23,720 bases of DNA from an uncultured Spartobacteria bacterium (GTDB lineage Bacteria > Verrucomicrobiota > Verrucomicrobiia > Chthoniobacterales > Terrimicrobiaceae), in the NCBI GenBank assembly GCA_937960895.1, contig CALCJD010000031.1:1-23720 (forward strand). Reading direction: 5' to 3'. The notes below the pieces were generated by a model. The model did no database searches. It worked only from the letters and a program-made list of their open reading frames with translations, and had not been told where the DNA came from. Shown here one piece after another: positions 1 to 5,753 of the stretch. The first letter of the stretch is position 1, and the number at the start of each line of letters is the position of its first letter. Position numbers and translations under genes: made by a program.

Positions 1-361
1 GGTGGCAGAGGAATGAGGGAGTGACAATAATAAAATGCAATTGGTTGTTTGCCTTAAAAAGCAACTTTCCTTGCAAAATTCTCGTCTGCAACCAGTTGTG
101 TTTGTTTAAGAACAGTTAAAATTTTTCTTAGATTTTACGATTGGTTGTCTAATGCGTACAGCACGCTCCATCGAGCATCAGAAAAAGGGGCGTTCCAAAC
201 CGGGCCCGAAACGGGAATCGAAATGGGAAAACATGGAGTTCTCCTTCAACCGCGGTTGCCCGACACCGGCCGCGGCTCCATGCCGGGATTCCGGCGAGAG
301 TCAGCAGAATCCGCGCAGATTCTCTCTGACCAGCCGGCCGCCCCGCCGTATTGTTTGGGTG
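1..361. other. AT-rich leader region, no supported gene
   Basis: The first 150 bases are clearly richer in A and T than the rest of the window. They carry three related TTGGTTGT-like words, near 41, 90 and 141. Short frames read from the left edge stop within about 30 bases, for example TGA at 14-16, so the tail of an upstream gene may end here, but this cannot be shown. An open frame continues from an ATG at 152 into the gene starting near 362. Its residues between 152 and 361 look like translated non-coding sequence. No convincing -35/-10 pair was found. Confidence 0.35.
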
Positions 362-649
362 ATGAACACACCACGCCCACAACCAAAGCAGCCGCCTCTG
401 ACGCCGTTCGAGCAGTTGGAAGCGGATCAGGAGCGAGTCGCGAAAGCGTTTCCGGCCCCGCCGCCGGGGGGACTGGCGAAGGTGGCCCTGGGTTATCAGA
501 AACTGTTCAAGGGACTGAGCCCGGAGGACCAACGGGAGACAGCACGCGTCCTGAAGATGCTGGCTCCCAAGCGGTGGAGCAAGGAGACACGGGAATGGTG
601 GGCGGAGTATCGGGCGTCGCAGGCACGGGCGCAGAAACCAATTCCGTAA
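362..649 (+). CDS. small hypothetical protein (95 aa)
   Basis: This is an unrecognised small charged protein with no signal peptide or membrane segment. It has a Pro/Gln-rich N-terminus followed by a helical-looking region (LTPFEQLEADQERVAKAF and later GLSPEDQRETARVLKML). It ends with a Trp- and Arg-rich stretch around RWSKETREWWAEY. The ATG at 362 was chosen because the helical, codon-biased part begins shortly after it. A GTG at 359 or an ATG at 152 (165 aa) would also keep the frame open. No Shine-Dalgarno sequence precedes any of these starts. The gene stands alone ahead of a mostly non-coding stretch. Function is unknown. Confidence 0.55.
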   Translation: MNTPRPQPKQPPLTPFEQLEADQERVAKAFPAPPPGGLAKVALGYQKLFKGLSPEDQRETARVLKMLAPKRWSKETREWWAEYRASQARAQKPIP

Positions 650-1047
650 TTTTTCCCGAAGAGCGTTTCCCCTCGCGAGGATGAGGCTGCGAGTCGGGAA
701 CCCACACGGCGCGGGCAATGTCGAATCCCGTGTTTTGTGAAAGAACCCGGGATCAGACTCTCCGGGGAACGTCGGACGACTCTGCGGCTTTCCCCACGTC
801 CTAAAAATCCGCCGCATTCACCGGGCTGCGCAAAAACGAGGCATACCACTCCCCGTGAAAGGACAGCGGGATCTTCAATCGCTGGAGCATAATCTCCTTG
901 TTCCCGTCCGCGAAGCCGCCGGACGCCAGCCCGCCATCTACCGATTCGAGCCGCTGTTGGAACTCGTCCGCATCTGATCGGCATGGCCGGTTAACCGCCA
1001 ACCCTGCACAAATGATCTCATCCCGTTTTTTTGGCGGAGAGCCGAAA
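650..1047. other. mostly non-coding spacer before tRNA-Phe
   Basis: About 400 bases lie between the small hypothetical gene and the 3' end of tRNA-Phe. The only possible gene is the minus-strand frame at 801-1001, listed separately. A run of seven T lies at 1026-1032 on the plus strand, but no hairpin precedes it, so it is not called a terminator. No repeat or integrase remnant was recognised, although the 3' end of a tRNA gene is a common integration site. Confidence 0.4.
801..1001 (-). CDS. possible small ORF downstream of tRNA-Phe (66 aa)
   Basis: This minus-strand frame has GC-rich third codon positions like its neighbours. It contains a reasonably protein-like stretch ending HGEWYASFLRSPVNAADF. 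It lacks an ATG; the best start is a TTG at 1001. The frame is open upstream to the end of tRNA-Phe, so it could also be the remaining C-terminal fragment of an older gene. No Shine-Dalgarno sequence, domain or homologue is recognised. It may simply be a chance open frame in high-GC DNA. Confidence 0.25.
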   Translation of the reverse strand: MAVNRPCRSDADEFQQRLESVDGGLASGGFADGNKEIMLQRLKIPLSFHGEWYASFLRSPVNAADF

Positions 1048-1123
1048 TGGTGGCTGGGGAGGGAATCGAACCCCCGACACGAGGATTTTCAGTCCTCTGC
1101 TCTGCCAACTGAGCTACCCAGCC
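1048..1123 (-). tRNA. tRNA-Phe (anticodon GAA)
   Basis: The reverse strand folds into a complete 76-nt cloverleaf. The acceptor stem is GGCTGGG/CCCAGCC, the D-loop reads AGCTCAGTTGGCAGAGC, and the anticodon stem GAGGA/TCCTC encloses the loop CTGAAAA, giving anticodon GAA. The T-arm contains GGTTCGATTCC. The discriminator base is A and the 3' CCA is encoded in the DNA (1048-1050 on the plus strand read TGG). It delivers phenylalanine to the ribosome. A promoter lies just upstream; no clear intrinsic terminator follows. Confidence 0.97.
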
Positions 1124-1432
1124 GTTGGAAGGGAAGGGGGAAGTTACGAAGTCGGAGGGCGGTTGACAAGCGGTATGGTGGAAAATTTTGCAGAAATTTC
1201 TGCCGCCGAGGGGCGTCTGCGTCCGAGGGCCACCAGCCGACTGAATGCCTCGGCAGATGGATGTCTCGCGCCTGAAGGCATCGGGAGAAAAAAAACGGCG
1301 GGCCCACCGATGGAGGAGGTGACCCAGGGTCTCCTTTTGGAAAGAAACTGCGTGGCCTTCGGGAGAGGGAAACCGCCCTGACGCGGTCCTTGCGCAACCC
1401 CTTTCCCACGGAAGATCCCGCCGGAGAAAGAA
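1124..1432. other. intergenic region between tRNA-Phe and the OmpA-like gene terminator
   Basis: No convincing gene is present. The stretch holds the tRNA-Phe promoter (1141-1169) and a perfect 14-bp palindrome GCAGAAATTTCTGC at 1190-1203. Open frames across it on both strands lack start signals and protein-like composition. Confidence 0.5.
1141..1169 (-). promoter_or_regulatory. predicted promoter of tRNA-Phe
   Basis: On the minus strand a -35 box TTGTCA (1164-1169) and a -10 box TAACTT (1141-1146) are separated by exactly 17 bases. Transcription would start around 1134, about ten bases before the mature tRNA 5' end. The DNA just upstream of the -35 is A/T-rich (AAATTTT), resembling an UP element of a stable-RNA promoter. 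This is a sequence match only. Confidence 0.55.
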
Positions 1433-1470
1433 AAAGCCGGGCTGGAGACCAGCCCGGCTTTCTTGGAGAG
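1433..1470 (-). terminator. intrinsic terminator of the beta-barrel protein gene
   Basis: A perfect 13-bp stem (1433-1445 pairing with 1449-1461, core AAAGCCGGGCTGG) closes a 3-nt loop. In the minus-strand direction it is followed by TTTTTCTTTC. It lies about 33 bases after the stop codon of the minus-strand gene. The A-rich flank could also let it work in the opposite direction. Confidence 0.9.
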
Positions 1471-1493
1471 AGTTGTTTAAGGGTCCTCCTAAA

Positions 1494-2024
1494 TTAGAAG
1501 GAAATGCGGAGACCGCTGCGGAGGTTGGCCACGTTGCCGGTGCCACCGTAGAAGTAGCGGCCGTCAACGAAGATACCCACGTTGTCGGTGAAGCGGTATT
1601 CCACACCACCACCCACATTGCCGTATCCGGTGCCGTGGCTGTTCCAGGTTCCGCCGCCGCCGACCAGCGCGTAAGGAGCGAGGTTCAGCGAGCAGATGGG
1701 ATAGCGCACGAAGAAGTTACCGGCGAGCGGGAGGTGCTGGGCCTGGTTGTTGTTGTCGTACCAAGCCGCTTCGTAGCCGATACCGAAGTAGCGGGCGAAG
1801 AAAACGTTGACACCAAAGCCGCCACCGGAACCGGTGGAGAAGTAGGTGCCTTTGCCACCGAAGAAGCCGGTGTAGAAGCCGTCGATCTGGACTTCAAAGT
1901 CCCGGAAACGGCAGGATTCAACAACTTCGACCTCTTTGGATTGCTTGAAGGTCTTTCCGTCGCCGGCGAAGGACACGGACGCGGAGAGACCCGCGATGAG
2001 AGCGGTTAAGAACAGTTTTTTCAT
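1494..2024 (-). CDS. small outer-membrane beta-barrel protein (176 aa)
   Basis: The protein begins MKKLFLTALIAGLSASVSFAG, a Sec signal peptide probably cut after residue 20. The mature part is rich in Gly and aromatic residues, in alternating patterns typical of an eight-strand OmpA/OmpX-type barrel. The C-terminus is RSGLRISF, ending in the terminal Phe that the BAM machinery recognises on outer-membrane proteins. It should sit in the outer membrane; its ligand or role is unknown. The ATG at 2024 was preferred over an upstream in-frame start at 2069 because it begins the signal peptide. The leader before it is ACCTACCTACCA, with no Shine-Dalgarno sequence. The gene is monocistronic, with its own promoter and terminator. 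Confidence 0.85.
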   Translation of the reverse strand: MKKLFLTALIAGLSASVSFAGDGKTFKQSKEVEVVESCRFRDFEVQIDGFYTGFFGGKGTYFSTGSGGGFGVNVFFARYFGIGYEAAWYDNNNQAQHLPLAGNFFVRYPICSLNLAPYALVGGGGTWNSHGTGYGNVGGGVEYRFTDNVGIFVDGRYFYGGTGNVANLRSGLRISF

Positions 2025-2048
2025 TGGTAGGTAGGTTAGAGCGTGCAA

Positions 2049-2077
2049 CGTATGACTGAGGCGCAACAATTTGTCAA
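2049..2077 (-). promoter_or_regulatory. predicted promoter of the beta-barrel protein gene
   Basis: A consensus -35 TTGACA (2072-2077, minus strand) is followed after 17 bases by a weaker -10, CATACG (2049-2054). Transcription would begin near 2042, giving a leader of roughly 18 bases. The -35 is a perfect sigma-70 match; the -10 matches at three of six positions. Confidence 0.5.
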
Positions 2078-2104
2078 TCGGTAAGCCCCTCCCCTAGGGT
2101 TCTC

Positions 2105-2818
2105 TCAGGGAAATCGAGGAAGGGGCGGGGTGATCTTCCCGTCGTAAAGGGCCTTGCCAATGATGGCCCCGTGGAGGCCCGGCAGGGCGGCCAGACGGCG
2201 CAGGTCGTCCACACTGGACACTCCGCCGCTGGCGATGAGGTTGCAGTCCAAGATCTCCAACAGGTCCTGCATGGCCTGGAAATTGGGCCCCTGCAACATG
2301 CCGTCGGTGGCGATGTCGGTGTAAATAATGGTCCCGGCCCCGGCCTCCTGCACGGCGAGGGCGAGTTCGGTGGCGGGTTTCGGGGTGGTTTCGGTCCAAC
2401 CCTTCACCGCCACCAATCCGTCCTTGGCATCGATGCCCACCGCCACGCGGTCCCCGCCGAATTCCGCGCAGGTTTCGCGCACGTAGTCGATGGATTCCGC
2501 GGCCCGGGTGCCAAGGATGACACGGCGGACCCCGGCCGAGAAGGCGGCGCGGACGTTGTCGGCGTTGCGCATGCCGCCGCCGAGTTCGCAGGGAATCCGG
2601 ACCGCCGCGCAGATGCGTTCGACGGCGTCGAGGTTTTTGGGTTCGCCGCCGAAGGCCGCATCGAGGTCCACGATGTGCAGCCAGTCGGCGCCGGCGTCCT
2701 CCCATTTTTTGGCGAAGGCGACGGGGTCGCTGGAATAGACGGTTTTTTCCGTGGCAAGGCCGCGCTTGAGGCGCACGACTTCACCACCCATGAGGTCAAT
2801 GGCGGGAAGAAGAAGCAT
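2105..2818 (-). CDS. hisA: HisA, phosphoribosylformimino-5-aminoimidazole carboxamide ribotide isomerase
   Basis: HisA converts ProFAR to PRFAR by an Amadori rearrangement, the fourth step of histidine synthesis, in the cytosol. The 237-aa length is normal for this (beta/alpha)8-barrel. The first strand reads MLLLPAIDLMGG with the catalytic Asp at residue 8. The second acid lies in VGIDAKDG (Asp130). The phosphate-gripping loops GGG (80-82) and ASGGVSS (196-202) are present. TDIATDGMLQGPN (167-179) is the family hallmark that separates HisA from HisF. The gene follows hisH after 42 bases and is the last his gene here. The start has no Shine-Dalgarno sequence; a C/T-rich stretch precedes it. 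No intrinsic terminator is obvious after it. Confidence 0.97.
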   Translation of the reverse strand: MLLLPAIDLMGGEVVRLKRGLATEKTVYSSDPVAFAKKWEDAGADWLHIVDLDAAFGGEPKNLDAVERICAAVRIPCELGGGMRNADNVRAAFSAGVRRVILGTRAAESIDYVRETCAEFGGDRVAVGIDAKDGLVAVKGWTETTPKPATELALAVQEAGAGTIIYTDIATDGMLQGPNFQAMQDLLEILDCNLIASGGVSSVDDLRRLAALPGLHGAIIGKALYDGKITPPLPRFP

Positions 2819-2860
2819 AAGGAAAAGGGCAAAACGCTGAAAAACGGACCGGGATGGCGA

Positions 2861-3532
2861 TCACTCCACCGTGGCCAGGAAGTTCCGCAACAGGGCGAGC
2901 CCGGTGGCCTGGCTTTTTTCGGGGTGAAACTGGACGGCGTGCAAAGCGCCCGTGCTCACGCTGGCGGCAAAGGGAGCGCCATAAACGCAGGAGGCGCTGA
3001 CCACCCCGGGGTCGGCCGGCACGGGGTGATACGAGTGCACAAAATAAAACGACGGCGCCTCGCCGAGGCCCCGGTAGAGCGGGCCGCGGACACCTTCGAG
3101 CGTGTTCCACCCCATGTGTGGCACCTTGAGCGCGCCGGCCGGAAAACGCACCACGTGGCCCGGCAGAACCCCGAGGCCTTCCACGCCCGGGGACTCCTCG
3201 CTGGATTCAAAGAGGAGTTGGTAACCGAGGCAGATGCCGAGGTAGGGACGGCCCTCGCGGATCCAGGTCTTGAGCGGTTCCCAGAGTCCGGTGCTGCGGA
3301 GATTGCGGGCGCAGTCCCCGAAGGACCCCACACCCGGCACGACCACGGCATTCAGACCGTCCAGTTCCGCCGGGGAATGAACGAGCCTCACCGCGGCGCC
3401 GGCCGCCTCAAGGGCCTTGCCGACGCTGCGGAGATTGCCGCTGCCGTAGTCCACGAGGCCCACGGTTCCGGAGAAGGGCGGGGTTGCGGAGGATCCGGAG
3501 GGGGCGTCCTGATGCGCGGAGGTCTTGGTCAT
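2861..3532 (-). CDS. hisH: HisH, glutaminase subunit of imidazole glycerol phosphate synthase
   Basis: HisH hydrolyses glutamine and channels ammonia to HisF, which makes imidazole glycerol phosphate and AICAR. It is a class I glutamine amidotransferase. The oxyanion strand is PGVGSFG (66-72), the nucleophile elbow GICLGYQ has Cys101, and the catalytic His203 and Glu205 lie in FHPEKS. The conserved GLVDYGSGNLRSV starts near residue 25, so there is a 20-plus-residue Ser/Pro/Ala-rich N-terminal extension absent from typical HisH. An ATG at 3532 was chosen; a TTG at 3538 overlapping the hisB stop is an alternative and has an AAGGG six bases upstream. Its partner hisF is not in the window. Confidence 0.95.
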   Translation of the reverse strand: MTKTSAHQDAPSGSSATPPFSGTVGLVDYGSGNLRSVGKALEAAGAAVRLVHSPAELDGLNAVVVPGVGSFGDCARNLRSTGLWEPLKTWIREGRPYLGICLGYQLLFESSEESPGVEGLGVLPGHVVRFPAGALKVPHMGWNTLEGVRGPLYRGLGEAPSFYFVHSYHPVPADPGVVSASCVYGAPFAASVSTGALHAVQFHPEKSQATGLALLRNFLATVE

Positions 3533-3534
3533 GG

Positions 3535-4125
3535 TCAAAGCACACCCTTGGTGCTGGGCACCCCTTCCACGCGGGGATCAATCTGCGTGGCGGTGTCGAG
3601 GGCGCGGGCCAGGGCCTTGAAAACCCCCTCCGCCATGTGGTGCGCATCGCGTCCGGCCAGGATGTCGATATGCAGGTTCATGCCGCCATTCACGGCCACG
3701 GCGCGGAGAAATTCCTCCACGAGCTGGAACGAAAAATTCCCCCCGATGGCCTCCACCTGCGGGGGCGGATTATAAGCAAGGTAGGGACGGCCGCTCAGGT
3801 CGACCACCACACGGACGAGCGCTTCATCCATCGGAACATAGGCATGACCATACCGGCGAATCCCCTTTTTGTCGCCCAGGGCCTTGGTGAGCGCCTGACC
3901 GAGGGTGATGCCGGTGTCCTCCACGGTGTGGTGAAAATCCACCTCGATGTCCCCCTGGGCCTCGATTTCGAGGTCAAACAGCCCGTGGCGCGCAAAAAGC
4001 GTGAGCATGTGGTCGAAAAAGGGCACGCCGGTGCGCACCGCCGAATGGCCCCTGCCGTCAACGGTCAGACGGGTCTTGATGCGGGTTTCGCTGGTGTTGC
4101 GTTCAATGAAGGCTTCGCGGGACAT
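3535..4125 (-). CDS. hisB: HisB, imidazoleglycerol-phosphate dehydratase
   Basis: HisB dehydrates imidazole glycerol phosphate to imidazole acetol phosphate, the step after HisH/HisF. The protein is the monofunctional 196-aa form, without the fused histidinol-phosphatase of enterobacteria. Signature motifs are TGVPFFDHML (32-41), the metal ligands in DFHHTVED (63-70) and the second metal motif DAHHMAEG. The ATG at 4125 matches the family start (RxAxIxRxTxET); a GTG at 4146 would add seven residues. The bases before the ATG are CCCCCTTCC, the opposite of a Shine-Dalgarno sequence. It is the first gene of the minus-strand hisB-hisH-hisA operon, and its stop lies two bases before the hisH ATG. 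Confidence 0.96.
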   Translation of the reverse strand: MSREAFIERNTSETRIKTRLTVDGRGHSAVRTGVPFFDHMLTLFARHGLFDLEIEAQGDIEVDFHHTVEDTGITLGQALTKALGDKKGIRRYGHAYVPMDEALVRVVVDLSGRPYLAYNPPPQVEAIGGNFSFQLVEEFLRAVAVNGGMNLHIDILAGRDAHHMAEGVFKALARALDTATQIDPRVEGVPSTKGVL

Positions 4126-4225
4126 GGAAGGGGGAGTTTCGCACACCCGCGTCCGATTTGAATCTCTAAATTTGGGGACGGACGGAGGCGGACCGGGGAA
4201 AGGAGAAATCCGGAACCGCCGGAGG

Positions 4226-4387
4226 TCAGACGCGCTTCTTTTTGGGGCGGCGCCGGAGTTGGCTCAGGACTTGGAAAAGCCGGAACCGGGACCGGGCCGG
4301 CGGCGGCTCGGGAGCGGCGCTCCTGGCTGCCCGCTCCATGGCCTTCCGAACCAGGAAATCTTCAAAATCCAATTGCTTTTCCTTCAC
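4226..4387 (-). CDS. possible small basic protein divergent from lexA (53 aa)
   Basis: This unlisted short frame starts at a GTG (4387) and reads an acidic helix-like segment (KEKQLDFEDFLVRKAMERAA). A Pro/Ala linker follows, then a very basic tail ending RRRPKKKRV. Third codon positions are GC-rich. The GTG lies inside the left arm of the palindrome before lexA, which is awkward for a promoter. An internal ATG giving 37 aa is another option. It reads in the same direction as hisB, about 100 bases upstream of it. No family is recognised, and the frame may be spurious. Confidence 0.35.
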   Translation of the reverse strand: MKEKQLDFEDFLVRKAMERAARSAAPEPPPARSRFRLFQVLSQLRRRPKKKRV

Positions 4388-4398
4388 GGATTCGTGAA
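4383..4398. promoter_or_regulatory. candidate LexA operator of the mutagenesis cassette
   Basis: A perfect inverted repeat, TTCACG-GATT-CGTGAA, has six-base arms and a four-base spacer. It ends 10 bases before the lexA start codon, where LexA-family repressors usually autoregulate. The geometry (palindrome with a 4-base centre) suits a dimeric winged-helix repressor. Assignment to LexA is inference from position and symmetry. Confidence 0.6.
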
Positions 4399-4408
4399 AT
4401 TACACGAT

Positions 4409-5035
4409 ATGCTTTCTCCTGTCCATCATCGAATTGCCCAGGCGATTTTGTCACTGGAAAAACAGGGGGAACCGGCTTTTGTGCCCGACCTCGTGCGGAA
4501 GCTCGGTTATGCCGCCGAGAGCAGCCTCACCGCCACGCTGAAAATCATGGAGCGCAACGGACTCATCACCATCAAGGGCGGGGGCGCGAAGGGCCGGTCG
4601 CGCATGGTCACGCTGACCTCCCGGGGCCGGCAGGCCCTCGGGGCGGGCGGGCTTCCCGTGCTGGGGTCCATTCCGGCCGGCCCGCTCAGCGAAGCCGTCG
4701 CCCAGGCCGACGACGTGCGCGAGCCCGGCGATCTGCTGCCATGGAAGGAGGGGGATTTTTTGCTGCGGGTGCGGGGCGACTCGATGATCGGGGATGGCAT
4801 TTTTGACCGCGACCTGGTGTTGATCCGGCCCGCCGCGGAGGTGCGTCCGGGGGAAATCGCCGCCGTGCAGGTGGGCGACGACCATGAAGCCACCCTCAAG
4901 CATGTGCATCCGAACGGAAACACCGTCACCCTGCGCGCCAGCAATCCGCAATACGCCGACCTCACCGTGCCGGCGAAAACCGTAAAAATCGCGGGCGTGT
5001 TCCGCGGATTGATTCGCCATGTCGGCGGTGCCTGA
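4409..5035 (+). CDS. lexA: LexA-type self-cleaving repressor of the imuAB-dnaE2 cassette
   Basis: The protein has 208 aa, the usual LexA size. Residues 1-75 form a winged helix-turn-helix (recognition region near YAAESSLTATLKIMERNG, 34-51). The S24 peptidase-like domain follows. The expected cleavage bond is Ala90-Gly91 in GSIPAGPL. The catalytic Ser125 lies in RGDSMIGDGI and Lys164 in ATLKHV. RecA filaments on damaged DNA should trigger self-cleavage and derepress the operon. The recognition helix shares little with E. coli LexA; the positions aligned with the base-contacting Asn41, Glu44 and Glu45 are Ser, Thr and Ala. The gene is first in the cassette and overlaps imuA by 17 bases. The start ATG has no Shine-Dalgarno sequence. 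It may be a second, cassette-specific LexA rather than the global one. Confidence 0.9.
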   Translation: MLSPVHHRIAQAILSLEKQGEPAFVPDLVRKLGYAAESSLTATLKIMERNGLITIKGGGAKGRSRMVTLTSRGRQALGAGGLPVLGSIPAGPLSEAVAQADDVREPGDLLPWKEGDFLLRVRGDSMIGDGIFDRDLVLIRPAAEVRPGEIAAVQVGDDHEATLKHVHPNGNTVTLRASNPQYADLTVPAKTVKIAGVFRGLIRHVGGA

Positions 5036-5729
5036 CAAACGCGGGCAGCTGGCCGCGCTGCGCGCCTTGGTGGCGGAGAAATTTCCGCAGACGGCCCCCG
5101 TGCGTTCCGGCCGTCTGCGCACCGGCTGCGAGGCGTTGGACCGTCGGGGTGGGCTCCTGCGCGGCGGCCTCACGGAAGTTTGCGGGTCGCTGGCCGGCGG
5201 GCAGATGGTGTTGGCCGCACTGCTTGAGGCGGCCGTGCGCGAGGCGTTCTGGGTGGCGTTGATCGACGGCGCCGATGCCTTTGAGCCCGCCGACTGGCCC
5301 GGGGACCAGTTGGACCGCCTGCTCTGGGTGCGTTGCCGGGAAACCGGGGCCGCACTCAAGGCCGCGGACATCCTCCTGCGTGACGGCAACCTGCCCGTGC
5401 TCCTGCTCGATTTGCAGATGGTTCCGGAGCGCCAGCTGCACCGCATCCCCGCCAGCACCTGGCACCGTTTTCATCGGGTGATCGAAAACTCCGCCACCGT
5501 CCTGCTCGTGCTCACCCCGCGCCCCCTGGTCGAAGGCACCCCAAGCCGCATTGCCGTGAAGATTCCCTCGCCGTGGAAGGCCATGACCGCCTCCCGCCGG
5601 CAACTGCTCGACGAACTGGTCGCCCAGGCGTTTGAGCGGGGAAGGGAGGATTTTTTCCCAGAAGACCGGGAGGCGCCTGCGGGCCGGGAAACAAGGACTC
5701 CCTGCGTCGTCCCCTCCGGGGCGGCGTAG
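5019..5729 (+). CDS. imuA: ImuA, RecA-fold partner of the translesion polymerase
   Basis: ImuA proteins are distant RecA/SulA-like proteins that work with ImuB and DnaE2 in damage-induced mutagenesis. Here 236 residues include a RecA-like core: GCEALDRRGGLLRGGLTEV leads into the P-loop position, and a hydrophobic strand LPVLLLDLQMV lies near 125-135. The P-loop itself reads GSLAGGQMV (56-64), without the GK[ST] needed to bind ATP in the usual way, so ATPase activity is doubtful. The start overlaps lexA by 17 bases, implying translational coupling. The final 10-15 residues are encoded by a palindromic DNA element that contains the stop codon. Assignment rests mainly on context plus the RecA-like pattern. 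Confidence 0.82.
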   Translation: MSAVPDKRGQLAALRALVAEKFPQTAPVRSGRLRTGCEALDRRGGLLRGGLTEVCGSLAGGQMVLAALLEAAVREAFWVALIDGADAFEPADWPGDQLDRLLWVRCRETGAALKAADILLRDGNLPVLLLDLQMVPERQLHRIPASTWHRFHRVIENSATVLLVLTPRPLVEGTPSRIAVKIPSPWKAMTASRRQLLDELVAQAFERGREDFFPEDREAPAGRETRTPCVVPSGAA

Positions 5730-5739
5730 GCGACGACGT
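5704..5739. repeat. palindromic element spanning the imuA stop codon
   Basis: The arms CGTCGTC (5705-5711) and GACGACG (5732-5738) enclose a second small hairpin CCCC-TCC-GGGG (5711-5721) and the imuA TAG stop (5727-5729). The element lies in the 24-base gap region before imuB and just ahead of its ribosome-binding site (GGGGAG, 5740-5745). In minus-strand reading it contains CCGGAGGGGACG, similar to the dispersed hairpins at 13088, 17559 and 22250. Confidence 0.5.
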
Positions 5740-5753
5740 GGGGAGCCGTTGCC

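Noticed and set aside
108..116. GAACA near 111, part of a possible TGTTC-N4-GAACA LexA site
   Set aside because: The left half does not match; only two of five bases agree.
1021..1047. T-run at 1026-1032 as a terminator
   Set aside because: No hairpin precedes it on the plus strand, and on the minus strand it is an A-run.
801..1123. Integrative element attached to tRNA-Phe
   Set aside because: No integrase, no repeat of the tRNA 3' end and no compositional shift were seen.
107..2017. The 12-mer TTAAGAACAGTT occurs near 107 and again near 2006
   Set aside because: The second lies within the signal-peptide codons of the beta-barrel gene; a shared 12-mer in 23 kb is expected by chance.
2171..3775. 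534-codon open frame on the plus strand across the his operon
   Set aside because: It is antisense to three well-supported his genes, has no recognisable domains and a composition typical of reversed high-GC coding DNA.
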